Shown here: piece after piece, positions 18,370 through 27,785 of the stretch
Numbering within the stretch: the stretch's first letter is position 1
Layout of the letters: each line of letters starts with the position of its first letter
NCBI RefSeq assembly: GCF_000308815.1
Contig: NZ_BAFX01000061.1
Coordinates: 1-64,000, forward strand
DNA from: Nocardia concava NBRC 100430
GTDB taxonomy: Bacteria > Actinomycetota > Actinomycetes > Mycobacteriales > Mycobacteriaceae
Length of the DNA stretch: 64,000 nt
Direction: 5' to 3'
Program-made: the position numbers and the translations under genes
The notes under the pieces: model-generated
Told to the model about the DNA's origin: nothing
The model's database searches: none
What the model saw: only the letters and a program-made list of their open reading frames with translations

Positions 18370-18813
18370 ATGGACGGTTCACCCGCATTCCCCGGACGCG
18401 CCGATGCGATCGAGGTCATACAGCGCGAGCTCACCGCGTTCGCCCGCCGCGCCCGCGGGCGCGCCACCGAACTGCATCCGGAGCTGTCGCTGGTGGCGTC
18501 GAGCATCCTGGATCTGGTGATCGAGCGGAACGGCTGCCTGGCCGCGGACCTGGCCGGGCACTTCCACCTCGACAAGTCCACGGTCAGCCGCCAGGTGGCC
18601 GCGCTGGAACGCGACGGCTACCTCGCGCGCGAGGTCGATCCCACCAACCGCCGCAACCTGGTCCTCCACGCGACCCCGGAAGGCAAGCGGGTGGCGCGCG
18701 CCGCCGCCCGCAGCCGCGCCGCCGCCTTCGCCGAACGTTTCCGGGACTGGGACGACGCGGACGTGGAGCGAATGGCCGAATATCTGGTCCGCTACAACGC
18801 CGCCGACGAATGA
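18370..18813 (+). CDS. MarR family transcriptional regulator
   Basis: A 147-residue winged-helix regulator. The HTH lies at about 55-90 (GCLAADLAGHFHLDKSTVSR-QVAALERDGYL). It is followed by the wing motif REVDPTNRRNLVLHATPEGKRV, a typical MarR signature with the conserved D-x-x-x-R-R. The ATG is at 18370; no Shine-Dalgarno is visible and the operator lies in its place. It is divergent from the exporter-like membrane protein and is its likely repressor. Confidence 0.92.
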   Translation: MDGSPAFPGRADAIEVIQRELTAFARRARGRATELHPELSLVASSILDLVIERNGCLAADLAGHFHLDKSTVSRQVAALERDGYLAREVDPTNRRNLVLHATPEGKRVARAAARSRAAAFAERFRDWDDADVERMAEYLVRYNAADE

Positions 18814-18818
18814 CCACC

Positions 18819-18919
18819 CGTCATCCCGGCGACGAGCGATCACTCGTCATCCCGGCGTGTATTTGGCCGGGATCCACACCGACGCAGTGGATTCCGGCCA
18901 AAAGCGCGCCGGAATGACG
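18819..18919. repeat. Palindromic repeat element, intergenic copy with an extra solo arm
   Basis: A 75-bp imperfect palindrome at 18845-18919 has ends CGTCATCCCGGCG and CGCCGGAATGACG. Inner arms TTTGGCCGGGATCCAC and GTGGATTCCGGCCAAAA flank a short centre. A second 75-bp copy is found at 45909-45983, inside a histidine kinase gene. An additional lone left arm, CGTCATCCCGGCG (18819-18831), lies 13 bases before the full copy. The element sits between the convergent marR and esterase genes, where it can fold and act as a terminator. It encodes no protein, so it is MITE-like or REP-like. Confidence 0.85.
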
Positions 18920-18924
18920 GGGGC

Positions 18925-20004
18925 TCAGGCTGTCTCGGGCAGTCCGAGGCCCTTGGCCAGGGTCGGCCACGAGGTGCGCAGCGCGTCCTGCCAGTAGCCC
19001 CAGGAGTGGGTGCCGGGCTTGGCGATATCGAAGGTCGCCGGAATGTCCAACTGCCGCAGGCGGGTTTTGAGGTTGCGCGCGCACCAGTCGCTGGCCGCCT
19101 CCAGGATGCCACCGACCAGGATCTGGTTCGGCAGACCGCCGTCGAAGGGGCCGAGGCTGCGCACGTCGGCGATGTTGTCGTGGCGGCCGGGTAGACCCGA
19201 ACCGTTGGAGACGTAGATCCCGAGCCCGCGCAAGGCATCCGCGTGCACGTAGGGGTCGTTGGCGGCCCACTCCGGATCGTCGGCGGGGCCGTACATGTTC
19301 ACCGGATTGCCGCCGCCGATGGAGATCACCAGGTTGGCGAACTTCTGCCCGACCGGATCGCTGATCTGCGCGCATCCGCTGTAGGCGGCGACCGCCGTGT
19401 ACAGGCCGGGCGCGGCGATCGGCAGCTGCAGTACCGAGGTGCCGGACATGGACATGCCCGCGATGGCGTGAATCCCGTTGGTGTCCAGGGCCGTATCGAC
19501 GAGCGGAGGCAGTTCCTCGGTGAGGAAGGTCTTCCATTTGGGCAGCCCGAATCGGGGATCCGGTGTGCGCCAATCGGTGTAGTAGGTGAATGCGCCGCCG
19601 ATGGGCATCACCACGTTCACGTTCTTGTCGTCGAAGAACTCGCTGGAGTCGGTGTTTCGCTTCCAGGTGGCCGTATCCTGGCCGCCCCCGGCGCCATTGA
19701 GCAGGTAGAGCACCGGCCGCGGTTCGGAGGTGTCGGCGGGGCGCTGCACCTCGACCGCGATCTCGGTGTCCATGGCCGCCGAGTGCACGTGCAGCGTCAG
19801 ATTGCGGTCGTCGCGAATCTCGAAGGAGCGGATGGTGGATCCGTCGTCGGAGACGGCGGTCCCGGCCAGGGTGGCGGTGCTGGTGATGGGATCGGGCGGT
19901 GCTCCGGAGGCCGCCCCCGCGGGGACCACTATCGAGAATGTGGTGACAACAGAACATCCTGCCGCCGCGAGCATCGCCGCTCGGGTGCCCAATCCGCCTA
20001 GCAA
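18925..20004 (-). CDS. Exported esterase of the Ag85 mycolyltransferase-like family
   Basis: An alpha/beta-hydrolase of 359 residues with an N-terminal export signal. The nucleophile elbow is AIAGMSMSGTSVLQLP, and the catalytic histidine is in PGTHSWGYWQDAL. RPVLYLLNGAGGGQDTATWK and NVVMPIGGAFTYYTDW match the antigen 85/esterase D family, which transfers mycolates onto trehalose or arabinogalactan. The start is uncertain. TTG at 20004 has AAGG in front and gives MLGGLGTRAAMLAAAG; ATG 19974 is the alternative. A twin-arginine motif (DRRSILLGG) is encoded just upstream of the TTG, but no usual start codon lies before it. Activity on mycolates is inferred. Confidence 0.85.
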   Translation of the reverse strand: MLGGLGTRAAMLAAAGCSVVTTFSIVVPAGAASGAPPDPITSTATLAGTAVSDDGSTIRSFEIRDDRNLTLHVHSAAMDTEIAVEVQRPADTSEPRPVLYLLNGAGGGQDTATWKRNTDSSEFFDDKNVNVVMPIGGAFTYYTDWRTPDPRFGLPKWKTFLTEELPPLVDTALDTNGIHAIAGMSMSGTSVLQLPIAAPGLYTAVAAYSGCAQISDPVGQKFANLVISIGGGNPVNMYGPADDPEWAANDPYVHADALRGLGIYVSNGSGLPGRHDNIADVRSLGPFDGGLPNQILVGGILEAASDWCARNLKTRLRQLDIPATFDIAKPGTHSWGYWQDALRTSWPTLAKGLGLPETA

Positions 20005-20099
20005 AATCGACCTTCGATCAACCGGGTGTCCCGACCCGCATGGATGATCGTCGAAACATGCCCCTATGTTTCGGGTTTCGACAAAATCGGTGATGTGAT

Positions 20100-20978
20100 C
20101 TATTCGGCGACGAGCTGACGCAGCAGCGGCCCGTACTCCGGATGCGCCAGCGCCGAGGCGAATTGGGCGGTCAGGTAGTCGGCCGGGTTGCCGGTGTCGT
20201 ACCAGCGGCCGCGAATCACCTGGCCGTACACCGGGTTCGAGGCGGCGAAGATATTGATGGCATCGGTCAGGTAGACCTCGCCGGTGCGGTGGGTGTACCA
20301 GTCGTCGACCTGCTTGCGCAGCTCGGCGATGATGCCGGGGGTGACCACGTAGCCGCCGATGGCCGCGAAGGACGAGGGTGCGTCGCTGGGCTTGGGCTTC
20401 TCCTTGAGGCCGCTGATCCGCATCAGGCCCTCGCCGACGGTCTCCTCCACCACCGGCACGCCGTAGCGCTGGGATTCGGACGGATCCATGGGCATGAGCG
20501 CCAGCACGGGCGCGCCGGTCTTCTCGTAGGCGTCCACCAGCTGCTGGGCGCGCGGCACCTCGGCGACGAAGACGTCGTCGGGCCACAGCACCAGCATGGG
20601 CTCGTCGCCCAGGTGGCGGGCGGCATTGAGCACGGGGGTGCCGTTGCCGTAGGGGCCGTGCTGGTCCAGATAGGTGATGTGCCCGGCGCGGCCGAGCTCA
20701 CCGACCTCCTCGACGGCGTCGGCATAGGCGGCCTTGCCGTCGGCGCGCAGCTGGGCGACCAGGGCCGGATTGGGGCGGAAGTGGTCCTGGATCAAGGACT
20801 TTCCACCGCTGACCACGATGGTGATATCGGTGATGCCCGAGTCCACCAGCTCACGCACCGTGTGTTCGATGACCGGCTTGTCGCCGACCGGGAGCATTTC
20901 CTTCGGAATCGCCTTGGTCAACGGCAGCAGCCGCGAGCCGATGCCGGCGGCGGGAATCACGGCCTTGCGAATCGTCAT
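20100..20978 (-). CDS. galU: UTP--glucose-1-phosphate uridylyltransferase
   Basis: A 292-residue cytoplasmic nucleotidyltransferase that forms UDP-glucose, precursor of trehalose, glycolipids and wall polysaccharides. The N-terminal nucleotide-binding motif is [51 protein letters not shown] and [11 protein letters not shown] follow. The length is standard. The ATG at 20978 is divergent from dinB, 62 bases away. The downstream esterase gene on the same strand starts 96 bases after the galU stop. Confidence 0.95.
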   Translation of the reverse strand: MTIRKAVIPAAGIGSRLLPLTKAIPKEMLPVGDKPVIEHTVRELVDSGITDITIVVSGGKSLIQDHFRPNPALVAQLRADGKAAYADAVEEVGELGRAGHITYLDQHGPYGNGTPVLNAARHLGDEPMLVLWPDDVFVAEVPRAQQLVDAYEKTGAPVLALMPMDPSESQRYGVPVVEETVGEGLMRISGLKEKPKPSDAPSSFAAIGGYVVTPGIIAELRKQVDDWYTHRTGEVYLTDAINIFAASNPVYGQVIRGRWYDTGNPADYLTAQFASALAHPEYGPLLRQLVAE

Positions 20979-21040
20979 GGCTCGATCATCACACAGATGA
21001 ATGGACGTACCTGTCGGTAGCCGGTTGTAGATTTCCCGTT

Positions 21041-22444
21041 GTGAACACGTCCGCCGACCTCGAGGCGCAGGTCATCGAGCCTGCTCGCGGGCAACGTCGG
21101 TGGGTGCTGCACATCGATATGGACGCCTTTTTCGCCTCCGTCGAGCAGTTGACGCGGCCGACCTTGCGCGGGCGGCCGGTGCTGGTCGGCGGCATGGGCG
21201 GGCGCGGCGTGGTGGCGGGAGCCAGCTATGAGGCGCGGGTGTTCGGGGCCCGGTCGGCCATGCCGATGCATCAGGCGCGGCGGCTGGTCGGGGTCTCGGC
21301 GGTGGTGATCCCGCCGCGCGGGGCGGTGTACGGGGAGCTCAGCGGGCAGGTCTTCGACACCCTGCGGTCGCGGATCCCGGTGCTGGAGACGTTGTCGTTC
21401 GACGAGGCGTTCGGGGAACCGGCGGAACTGGCGGGGGCGACGCCGGATCGGGTGCTCGAATTCTGTGAGGAGCTGCGCGCGGCGGTGCTGGCGCGCACCG
21501 GGCTGGTGGCCTCGGTGGGCGCGGGCGGCGGCAAGCAGCTCGCCAAGATCGCATCCGGCTTGGCCAAACCCGATGGGGTGCGGGTGATCTCGGCGGCCGA
21601 GCAGGACAAGTTCCTGTCCGCGCTGCCGGTGCGCAAACTCTGGGGGATCGGCCCGGTCGCCGAAAGTCGTTTGCGCTCACTGGGAATCGAGACGGTGGGT
21701 GCGCTGGCCGCACTGCCGGAATCGGAGGCGTCCTCGATTCTGGGCGGCAGCATCGGGGTGGCCCTGCACCGGCTGGCCCGCGGCATCGACGACCGGCCGG
21801 TGGCCGAACGGGCCGAGGCCAAGCAGATCAGCGCCGAAACCACCTATGAGACCGACATTCTCAACCTCGCCCAGCTGCGCCCGGCCATCGAGGCCATGGC
21901 CGCCTCGGCGCACCGGCGGCTGACCGAGGACGGCCGGGCCGCGCGCACCGTGGTGCTCAAATTGAAGAAGACCGATATGAGCATCCTGACCCGGTCCTCC
22001 ACTTTGCCCTATGCCACCGAGGATCTGGTGACACTCACCGCCGCCGCCCAGCGCTCGGCCCTCGATCCGGCCGAGATCGGCCCGATTCGCCTGGTGGGCG
22101 TGGGTTTCGCGGGTTTGTCGGAGATCCGGCAGGAATCGCTGTTCCCCGAACTGGATCAGACCGTCGACCCCGGCGGCGCGGTCTCCGACGAGCCGACCTT
22201 CGCGATGCCGCAGGCCCCGGATCCCGTGGTGCCGCCCGCAACTCGCTCCTACGCCGTCGGAACCTGGTATCCCGGACTCGATGTCGAGCACCCTGAATAC
22301 GGCCACGGCTGGGTGCAGGGCGCGGGGCACGGCGTGGTGACCGTCAGGTTCGAAACCCGTTCCACCGGACCGGGTCCCGCGCGCACCTTCCCCGCCGAGG
22401 ACCCGGATCTGCAGCGCGCGGATCCCCTCGACAGCCTGCGGTGA
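21041..22444 (+). CDS. dinB: DNA polymerase IV (Y-family)
   Basis: A 467-residue translesion polymerase. The catalytic motif [16 protein letters not shown] is near residue 26, and [13 protein letters not shown] carries the second acidic pair. The helix-hairpin-helix is [20 protein letters not shown], and the little-finger domain covers about 235-360. A clamp-binding motif, [10 protein letters not shown], is near residue 365. The C-terminal extension of about 75 residues ([20 protein letters not shown]...) is typical of actinobacterial DinB. The GTG at 21041 was chosen. No LexA-type SOS box is visible upstream. Confidence 0.94.
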   Translation: MNTSADLEAQVIEPARGQRRWVLHIDMDAFFASVEQLTRPTLRGRPVLVGGMGGRGVVAGASYEARVFGARSAMPMHQARRLVGVSAVVIPPRGAVYGELSGQVFDTLRSRIPVLETLSFDEAFGEPAELAGATPDRVLEFCEELRAAVLARTGLVASVGAGGGKQLAKIASGLAKPDGVRVISAAEQDKFLSALPVRKLWGIGPVAESRLRSLGIETVGALAALPESEASSILGGSIGVALHRLARGIDDRPVAERAEAKQISAETTYETDILNLAQLRPAIEAMAASAHRRLTEDGRAARTVVLKLKKTDMSILTRSSTLPYATEDLVTLTAAAQRSALDPAEIGPIRLVGVGFAGLSEIRQESLFPELDQTVDPGGAVSDEPTFAMPQAPDPVVPPATRSYAVGTWYPGLDVEHPEYGHGWVQGAGHGVVTVRFETRSTGPGPARTFPAEDPDLQRADPLDSLR

Positions 22445-22587
22445 TGCGGTTAAGACATATTTGCGCGAATTATGAGGATTCGGACTGAAAATGCCGCGTC
22501 ATCGGCGACGAAGGGGGTTTCCGAGACCCTGCGTTGGTAGTCTCGCGAGTCGTCGAACGGATCTCCACGAATGCAAAGGACGAGCAG

Positions 22588-23085
22588 TTGAAGCTTCAGA
22601 AAACTGGACGCATCGCGGTTGCCGCTCTCGCGGTGGTCACCGTACTCGGGCTGTCGGCGTGTGGGAGCGATGACAAGAAGGACAGCAAGCCCAAGACCAC
22701 CACCTCCAAGGCCACGACCTCGCAGACGGCCTACCCGCCGGCCCCGACCGCCGCGGACCTGAACGCCCAGCTGCAGAAGGCCCTCGACCCGAGCGTGCCG
22801 GATTCGGAGAAGCTGGACATGATGCAGGGCGTCTCGGCCGACCCGACGCTGCCCAACCGCCTGGCCGAGGCCTACAAGCAGAACAACGCCACCATCACCG
22901 TCACCAATGTGACCGATCTCGGCAACGGCACCCTCACCGCCGACGCTCAGGTGGCGGTCAACGGCGGCCAGCCGCAGCAGGCGGTCGTGCCGTTCGTGGC
23001 CGAGGACGGCAAGTGGAAGGTCCAGAAGGAATGGATCTGCAACGCCCTCTCGCTGGCCAACCAGACCTCCCCGGCCTGCAGCTAG
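22588..23085 (+). CDS. MTB12-like low-molecular-weight antigen lipoprotein
   Basis: A 165-residue lipoprotein. The start is TTG at 22588 (MKLQKTGRIAVAALAVVTVL), with AAAGGACGAG in front and a lipobox LSAC at about residues 23-26. A Lys/Thr-rich linker covers about 30-48. The remainder (AADLNAQLQKALDPSVPDSEKL ... WKVQKEWICNAL) matches the conserved domain of the mycobacterial MTB12/CFP-2 antigen. A C-terminal cysteine pair may form a disulfide. A longer open frame from the GTG at 22534 is possible but lacks an RBS. Function is unknown; it is surface-exposed in relatives. Confidence 0.85.
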   Translation: MKLQKTGRIAVAALAVVTVLGLSACGSDDKKDSKPKTTTSKATTSQTAYPPAPTAADLNAQLQKALDPSVPDSEKLDMMQGVSADPTLPNRLAEAYKQNNATITVTNVTDLGNGTLTADAQVAVNGGQPQQAVVPFVAEDGKWKVQKEWICNALSLANQTSPACS

Positions 23086-23094
23086 GCCCCTAAT

Positions 23095-23133
23095 GAGCGA
23101 CCCGGCATCCCCTAACCCGGTGCCGGGTCGCTC
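23095..23133 (+). terminator. Terminator after the MTB12-like gene
   Basis: The 13-bp arms GAGCGACCCGGCA and TGCCGGGTCGCTC enclose a 13-base loop, followed by CTCTCTT. It begins 9 bases after the stop codon. Confidence 0.85.
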
Positions 23134-23177
23134 CTCTCTTGGCGCGTGATCATGAGTTCCGCTTAGGATCGGCGGTC

Positions 23178-26100
23178 GTGACCGACGTGTTGGAGAAGGC
23201 GGGGCAGGATTCCGCCGGGAGTGCTGATGCCGAACCCGAGAGACGAATTCGAGGGGGATGGGCCCGGCCGCTCGCTCTGATCGCCGGCCTGGTGGCCGTG
23301 GTATCCGCGCTGGCCGTGCCGCTGCTACCCGTCGTGGTCGACAACACGACTCTGACCTGGCCGCAAGGCAATTCGACACAGAGCATCGAAGCTCCGCTGG
23401 TGACGTACGCGCCGTTGACCTTCGACGCCAGCATTCCCTGTACAGCCGTGACACAGCTCGGTTCGAAGGGCGGCACGCTCGCCGCCACCGCGCCCAATGG
23501 TGCGCCGGACCTCGAGCGCTACGGGTTCGTGGCCCGGGTCACGGCGGCCTCCACCGCCGACGGGGTGGCCACTCCGGGCAAGTTGGAGGCGATCACCCAC
23601 CACAAGACGCTGGTGAGTGTTCCCACAGATCAGCTCCCGGCCGGGTGCGCTCTCATCGTCCACTCGGATATGACCGCCACCACCGCGACGCTGAGCGGCT
23701 CGTCGGTCGCGCCGGTCACGCTGAACGGTGATTACCGGCCGCAGCTGGTCGGGGTGTTCAGCGATCTGGGCGTCTCGGACGGGGCCAAGGTCACCGCGCA
23801 GGTGGACAGCCGCTTCACCTCGGTGCCTTCCACGATCAAGAAGATCGCCATCTGGACCGCGATCCTCGGCACGCTGGTCGCCTTGTTCGCGCTGTACCGG
23901 CTGGACCGCCTCGACGGTCGCCGCAGCCGCCGCTTCCTGCCGCAGCACTGGTGGAGTTTCAAACCGGTCGACGCGGTCGTGCTGGGGACACTGCTGCTGT
24001 GGCACTTCATCGGCGCGACCACGTCCGATGACGGCTACCAGTACGGCATGGGCCGGGCGTCCATTCACGCCGGGTACATGGCCAACTACTTCGGCTACTT
24101 GGGTGTGCCCGAAACCCCGGTCGGCACACCGTATTACGACCTGATCGGCCATATGGCGCAGATCAGCCCGGCCAGCCCGTGGATGCGGCTGCCGGCGCTG
24201 CTGTGCGGCATCGTGATCTGGCTGGTGCTCAGCCGCGAGGTGATTCCCCGGCTGGGCGCGCGGATCCGGCGGGATCGGATCGCGGTGTGGACCGGTGCGC
24301 TGGGCTTCCTGGCCATCTGGCTGCCGTACAACAACGGCCTGCGGCCGGAACCGCTGGTGGCGCTTGGGCTTCTGCTCACCTGGGTCTCGGTGGAGCGGGC
24401 CATTGCCACGGGCCGACTATTGCCTTACGGCATCGCCATCACGATCGGCGCGCTGAGCTGTACCGTCGGCCCGTCCGGCATCATCTGTTTCGCGCCGCTG
24501 CTCGCCGGTGTCCGGCCGATATGGCGGATTCTCAACAGGCGCGCAAGCGAATTGAGCAAGCCGGTGCCCGAGGGCTCGAATGGATTCACCGTGCTGCGCA
24601 CCCGGTTCGGCGCGTATCTGAGTCTGTCGGCTCCGCTGGTGGCGGCCGGTGCGGTGGTGCTGGCGATCATGTTCGCGGATCAGCCGCTGGCCTCGATGTT
24701 CGAGATGCGGCGGGTGCACGATCTCATCGGGCCGAATGTGCACTGGGACGCCGAATACATTCGCTACCAGTACCTGTTCATGCCGACCATCGACGGTTCG
24801 CTGGCGCGGCGGTTCGGGATGCTGGCGTTCTGGATCGGGCTGCTCGCATGCACTTTCGTGCTGCTGCGCAAGGGCGGGCGGATTCCGTTCACCGCGCCCG
24901 GACCGGTGAAGCGCGTGTTGGGCACCGCTGTCGGCGTCATGCTGCTGATGATGACGACGCCCACCAAGTGGACCCACCACAATGGCATCTACGCCGGAAT
25001 CGCCGGTGTCGTAGCCGTTCTGGCCGCGGTGGCCCTCGGTCCGCTCGTGCTGCGCTCGCCGCGTAACCGCGCGCTGTTCGCCTCGGTGATGAGCTTCGCC
25101 CTCGCGATCTCGTTCGCCAGTTGGAACGGCTACTGGTACGTGTCGAACTGGTCGATCTCCTGGAACGACAAGTCTCCTGTGATCGCGGGGACCGAGTTCT
25201 CCAAGATCTTCCTGGCGCTCTCGCTGGCGTTGCTGGGCCTGGCCGGTTGGTTCCACGTGCGCGCGCCGCATCAGCCTGGTCCGCACCGGATCTCGAAGTT
25301 CGGCTGGCGCTTCGTCGCCCTGCCGCCGCTGACCGTGGCGGCCGCGTTCATGGTGTTGTTCGAGATGGCATCGCTAGCCAAGGGCGCCGTGGCGCAGTAC
25401 CCGGCGTTCTCGCTGGCGCGCTCGAATGTCGATGCGGTGCTGGGCAAGCCGTGCGGTCTGGCCAATGACGTGCTGGTGGAAGAGAATCCGAACAAGGGCA
25501 TGCTGAAGCCGCTGAACGGCGACGCGCTCAGCGCCTTCACCGCGGACGCGGTCGGCTTCTCGCCCAAGGGTGTGTCTTCCGACCTGCGCACCGACGACGA
25601 GGCCGATACGGGCGGCAACGTGGGTACGGCGGTCAGCGGCCGCTCGTCCACGACGGTGGACGGAACCACCACCGCGCCACTGCCTTTCGGCCTCGAAGCG
25701 AACACCCCGATGCTGGGCAGCTACGGCAGCACCGAGGCCGTCTCCACCCTGACCACGGGCTGGTACTCCCTGCCCGCGGCCCAGGATCGTTCCGGCATCA
25801 TCGCCATCGCCGCGGCCGGGCGCATTCGCTCGGTGGACAAGGACGGCGTCGTCACCCCCGGCCAGTCGGTCGAGGTGGAATACGGTGTGCCGGGCGCCGA
25901 CGGCGTCGACGCGCAGGGCCGGGTGACGCCGATCGATATCGGTCCCGCGCCGACGTGGCGCAATCTGCGGGTGCCGCTCAGCGATATTCCCGCCGATGCC
26001 ACCGCGATTCGCATTGTCGCCTCCGATCGCGACAGCGACGGCAAGCAGTGGGTGGCGCTCACCCCGCCGCGCATTCCGCAGACCGTCACGCTCGAGGATT

Positions 26101-26474
26101 ACGTCGGCCGGTCCAAGCCGGTCCTGCTGGATTGGGAAGTGGGCCTGCAGTTCCCGTGCCAGCGGCCGTTCGATCACCTCGACGGCATTGCCGAGGTGCC
26201 GGACTTCCGCATCCTGCCCGACCGGGGCGGAGCGGCCATGACCACGCTGTGGCAGAGCCACGACGGCGGCGGTGCGCTGGGCTGGAGTTCGATGCTGCTG
26301 CGGCCGGTCACGCTGGCGACGTTCCTCGACAACGATCCGCGCCGGGACTGGGGTGAGCTCCAGCGGCTGGAGCGCATCGACGGTTCCGCGCAGACCGCGA
26401 AGCCGGTGGTGACCACCGAAACCCATTCGGGCCGTTGGAATCCCGGACCGATCAACGTGACCGGCTGGCAGTAA
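23178..26474 (+). CDS. Arabinosyltransferase of the Emb family (GT53)
   Basis: A 1098-residue membrane glycosyltransferase that builds the arabinan of arabinogalactan from decaprenylphosphoryl-arabinose and is the ethambutol target family. The N-terminal helix is at about 35-55, followed by a periplasmic jelly-roll-like region and many membrane helices to about residue 730. The GT-C catalytic acidic pair is in TTSDDGYQYGMGRASIHAGY, near residue 280. The C-terminal periplasmic carbohydrate-binding region includes LLDWEVGLQFPCQRPFDHLDG. The GTG at 23178 was chosen because the upstream TTG lies in the preceding terminator. It stands alone, away from any embCAB cluster. Confidence 0.93.
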   Translation: MTDVLEKAGQDSAGSADAEPERRIRGGWARPLALIAGLVAVVSALAVPLLPVVVDNTTLTWPQGNSTQSIEAPLVTYAPLTFDASIPCTAVTQLGSKGGTLAATAPNGAPDLERYGFVARVTAASTADGVATPGKLEAITHHKTLVSVPTDQLPAGCALIVHSDMTATTATLSGSSVAPVTLNGDYRPQLVGVFSDLGVSDGAKVTAQVDSRFTSVPSTIKKIAIWTAILGTLVALFALYRLDRLDGRRSRRFLPQHWWSFKPVDAVVLGTLLLWHFIGATTSDDGYQYGMGRASIHAGYMANYFGYLGVPETPVGTPYYDLIGHMAQISPASPWMRLPALLCGIVIWLVLSREVIPRLGARIRRDRIAVWTGALGFLAIWLPYNNGLRPEPLVALGLLLTWVSVERAIATGRLLPYGIAITIGALSCTVGPSGIICFAPLLAGVRPIWRILNRRASELSKPVPEGSNGFTVLRTRFGAYLSLSAPLVAAGAVVLAIMFADQPLASMFEMRRVHDLIGPNVHWDAEYIRYQYLFMPTIDGSLARRFGMLAFWIGLLACTFVLLRKGGRIPFTAPGPVKRVLGTAVGVMLLMMTTPTKWTHHNGIYAGIAGVVAVLAAVALGPLVLRSPRNRALFASVMSFALAISFASWNGYWYVSNWSISWNDKSPVIAGTEFSKIFLALSLALLGLAGWFHVRAPHQPGPHRISKFGWRFVALPPLTVAAAFMVLFEMASLAKGAVAQYPAFSLARSNVDAVLGKPCGLANDVLVEENPNKGMLKPLNGDALSAFTADAVGFSPKGVSSDLRTDDEADTGGNVGTAVSGRSSTTVDGTTTAPLPFGLEANTPMLGSYGSTEAVSTLTTGWYSLPAAQDRSGIIAIAAAGRIRSVDKDGVVTPGQSVEVEYGVPGADGVDAQGRVTPIDIGPAPTWRNLRVPLSDIPADATAIRIVASDRDSDGKQWVALTPPRIPQTVTLEDYVGRSKPVLLDWEVGLQFPCQRPFDHLDGIAEVPDFRILPDRGGAAMTTLWQSHDGGGALGWSSMLLRPVTLATFLDNDPRRDWGELQRLERIDGSAQTAKPVVTTETHSGRWNPGPINVTGWQ

Positions 26475-26481
26475 CTCGCGG

Positions 26482-26943
26482 TCAGCCCTGCATCTCGGCC
26501 ATGCGCTTCTGCATCTCCTCGGGGCTCACGTCCTCGACGTGCAGGGCCAGGGTCCAGCGGTGGCCCCACGGGTCCTCGAGGGCCGAGGTGCGGTCACCGT
26601 AGAACTGGTTGGCGGGCGGCTGGAGCTCCTGTGCTCCGGCCGCCAGCGCCGTCGAGTGGGCGGCGTCGACGTCATCGACATAGATGTAGAGGTTGACCGG
26701 CGTGCCGCCGATCGAGCGCGGATCCAGGAAGCCCATGGACGGTGCCGGGTCGCCGAGCATGATCACCGAAGTGCCGAACTGCATTTCGCAGTGGGCCACC
26801 TTGCCGTCCGGACCGGGCATGCGATAGCGCTCGTCGGCGCCGAACACATGCTTGTAGAAATCGATCGCCTGGGCCGCGCCGTTGCAGGCCAGGGCCGGGC
26901 TGACGGTCGGGTAACCATCGGGAATGGGTTTGACATCGGACAT
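26482..26943 (-). CDS. VOC family (PhnB/glyoxalase-like) protein
   Basis: A 153-residue protein with two beta-alpha-beta-beta-beta units. It has FYKHVFGADERYRMPGPDGKV, AHCEMQFGTSVIMLGD, a Pro/Asn-rich stretch and the DRTSALEDPWGHRWTLA ending typical of the PhnB-like branch. These proteins bind a metal or small ligands; the substrate cannot be told from the sequence. The ATG at 26943 (MSDVKPIPDGYP) was chosen. It is convergent with the emb gene, only 7 bases away. Confidence 0.88.
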   Translation of the reverse strand: MSDVKPIPDGYPTVSPALACNGAAQAIDFYKHVFGADERYRMPGPDGKVAHCEMQFGTSVIMLGDPAPSMGFLDPRSIGGTPVNLYIYVDDVDAAHSTALAAGAQELQPPANQFYGDRTSALEDPWGHRWTLALHVEDVSPEEMQKRMAEMQG

Positions 26944-27074
26944 CGGAAACCTCCGATCGAGGTTATCGAGGTTGTTGTCGGACGCCCCGAGCCTATTCCC
27001 GGGTACCGGCGGGAAATACGCGAATATCCCGATGATCACCCGAAAAGAGTTGGGTACCGGAAATATTCCGGGAG

Positions 27075-27785
27075 CTACGGCCCGGCCGCGCCGCGCAGCT
27101 TGCGGACCTGCGCCGCGGTCATGGCGCTGAGCTGCTGCGGATCGGGTTCCTTGGCATCGGAGTAGGCGATCTGCACGACCGTCGAACCGACCAGGGTAAT
27201 GCTTACATCGGTATAGAGCGTGAGCCCGTCACTGGTGGTGCGCACCTGGAATGCGGTCGATCCGTCACCGGCCTGCGGCTGATTCAAACCGCCCAGCCGG
27301 AATTCGACTTTGGTGTTGTCGGCATCCTTACCGGAATATTTCGTGCAGCCCTGCAGTAGTCCTTGCACGGCGGAAAAGGCCTGCGCCGCTCCGCCGTTCG
27401 CGTACGACGCGGCGTCGATGTCGATGGTGGCGAAATCGGATCCGGCGAACTGGGCCGCCGCCTGCGCGGCCGAGCCGGGAGCCTGATTGGCGATGGACGC
27501 CAGGATCTTCGCGCACTGCGCCGGATCGGTCTTGGCGCCCGCGCCGCCACCGCTGCCCGGCGGCGGATCATCGAGGGCGGTGAACCCATTGGGCAGCTGC
27601 GACGCGTCCAGCAGATCCGAGCGCAGCGTGTACTGATCCAGCACCGGCGCGTTACCCGGCGATTGCGAAGGCTGTACGGTCGGGCCGAGACTCGGCAGGG
27701 CGGGCGCGGAATCCTTGTTCCCGCAGGCGGTCACCGTCAGCGCGAGCGCGCCGAACAGCAGCGCCAGCCGCGTCACGCTCCCCAC
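27075..27785 (-). CDS. Lipoprotein with a PknH-like sensor domain
   Basis: A 236-residue lipoprotein. The signal ends in the lipobox LTVTAC, near residue 21. A Pro/Ser-rich linker follows, then a domain (TLRSDLLDASQLPNGFTALDD ... FQVRTTSDGLTLYTDVSITL) similar to exported sensor-like domains of mycobacteria. Two conserved cysteines (QCAKIL and GCTKYS) probably form a disulfide. The start is GTG at 27785, with GGAGG four bases before it. It overlaps the upstream lipoprotein gene by 13 bases; a GTG at 27776 would give a GTGA overlap. A CCGGAA-ATA-TTCCGG palindrome (27057-27071) follows the stop. Confidence 0.8.
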   Translation of the reverse strand: MGSVTRLALLFGALALTVTACGNKDSAPALPSLGPTVQPSQSPGNAPVLDQYTLRSDLLDASQLPNGFTALDDPPPGSGGGAGAKTDPAQCAKILASIANQAPGSAAQAAAQFAGSDFATIDIDAASYANGGAAQAFSAVQGLLQGCTKYSGKDADNTKVEFRLGGLNQPQAGDGSTAFQVRTTSDGLTLYTDVSITLVGSTVVQIAYSDAKEPDPQQLSAMTAAQVRKLRGAAGP

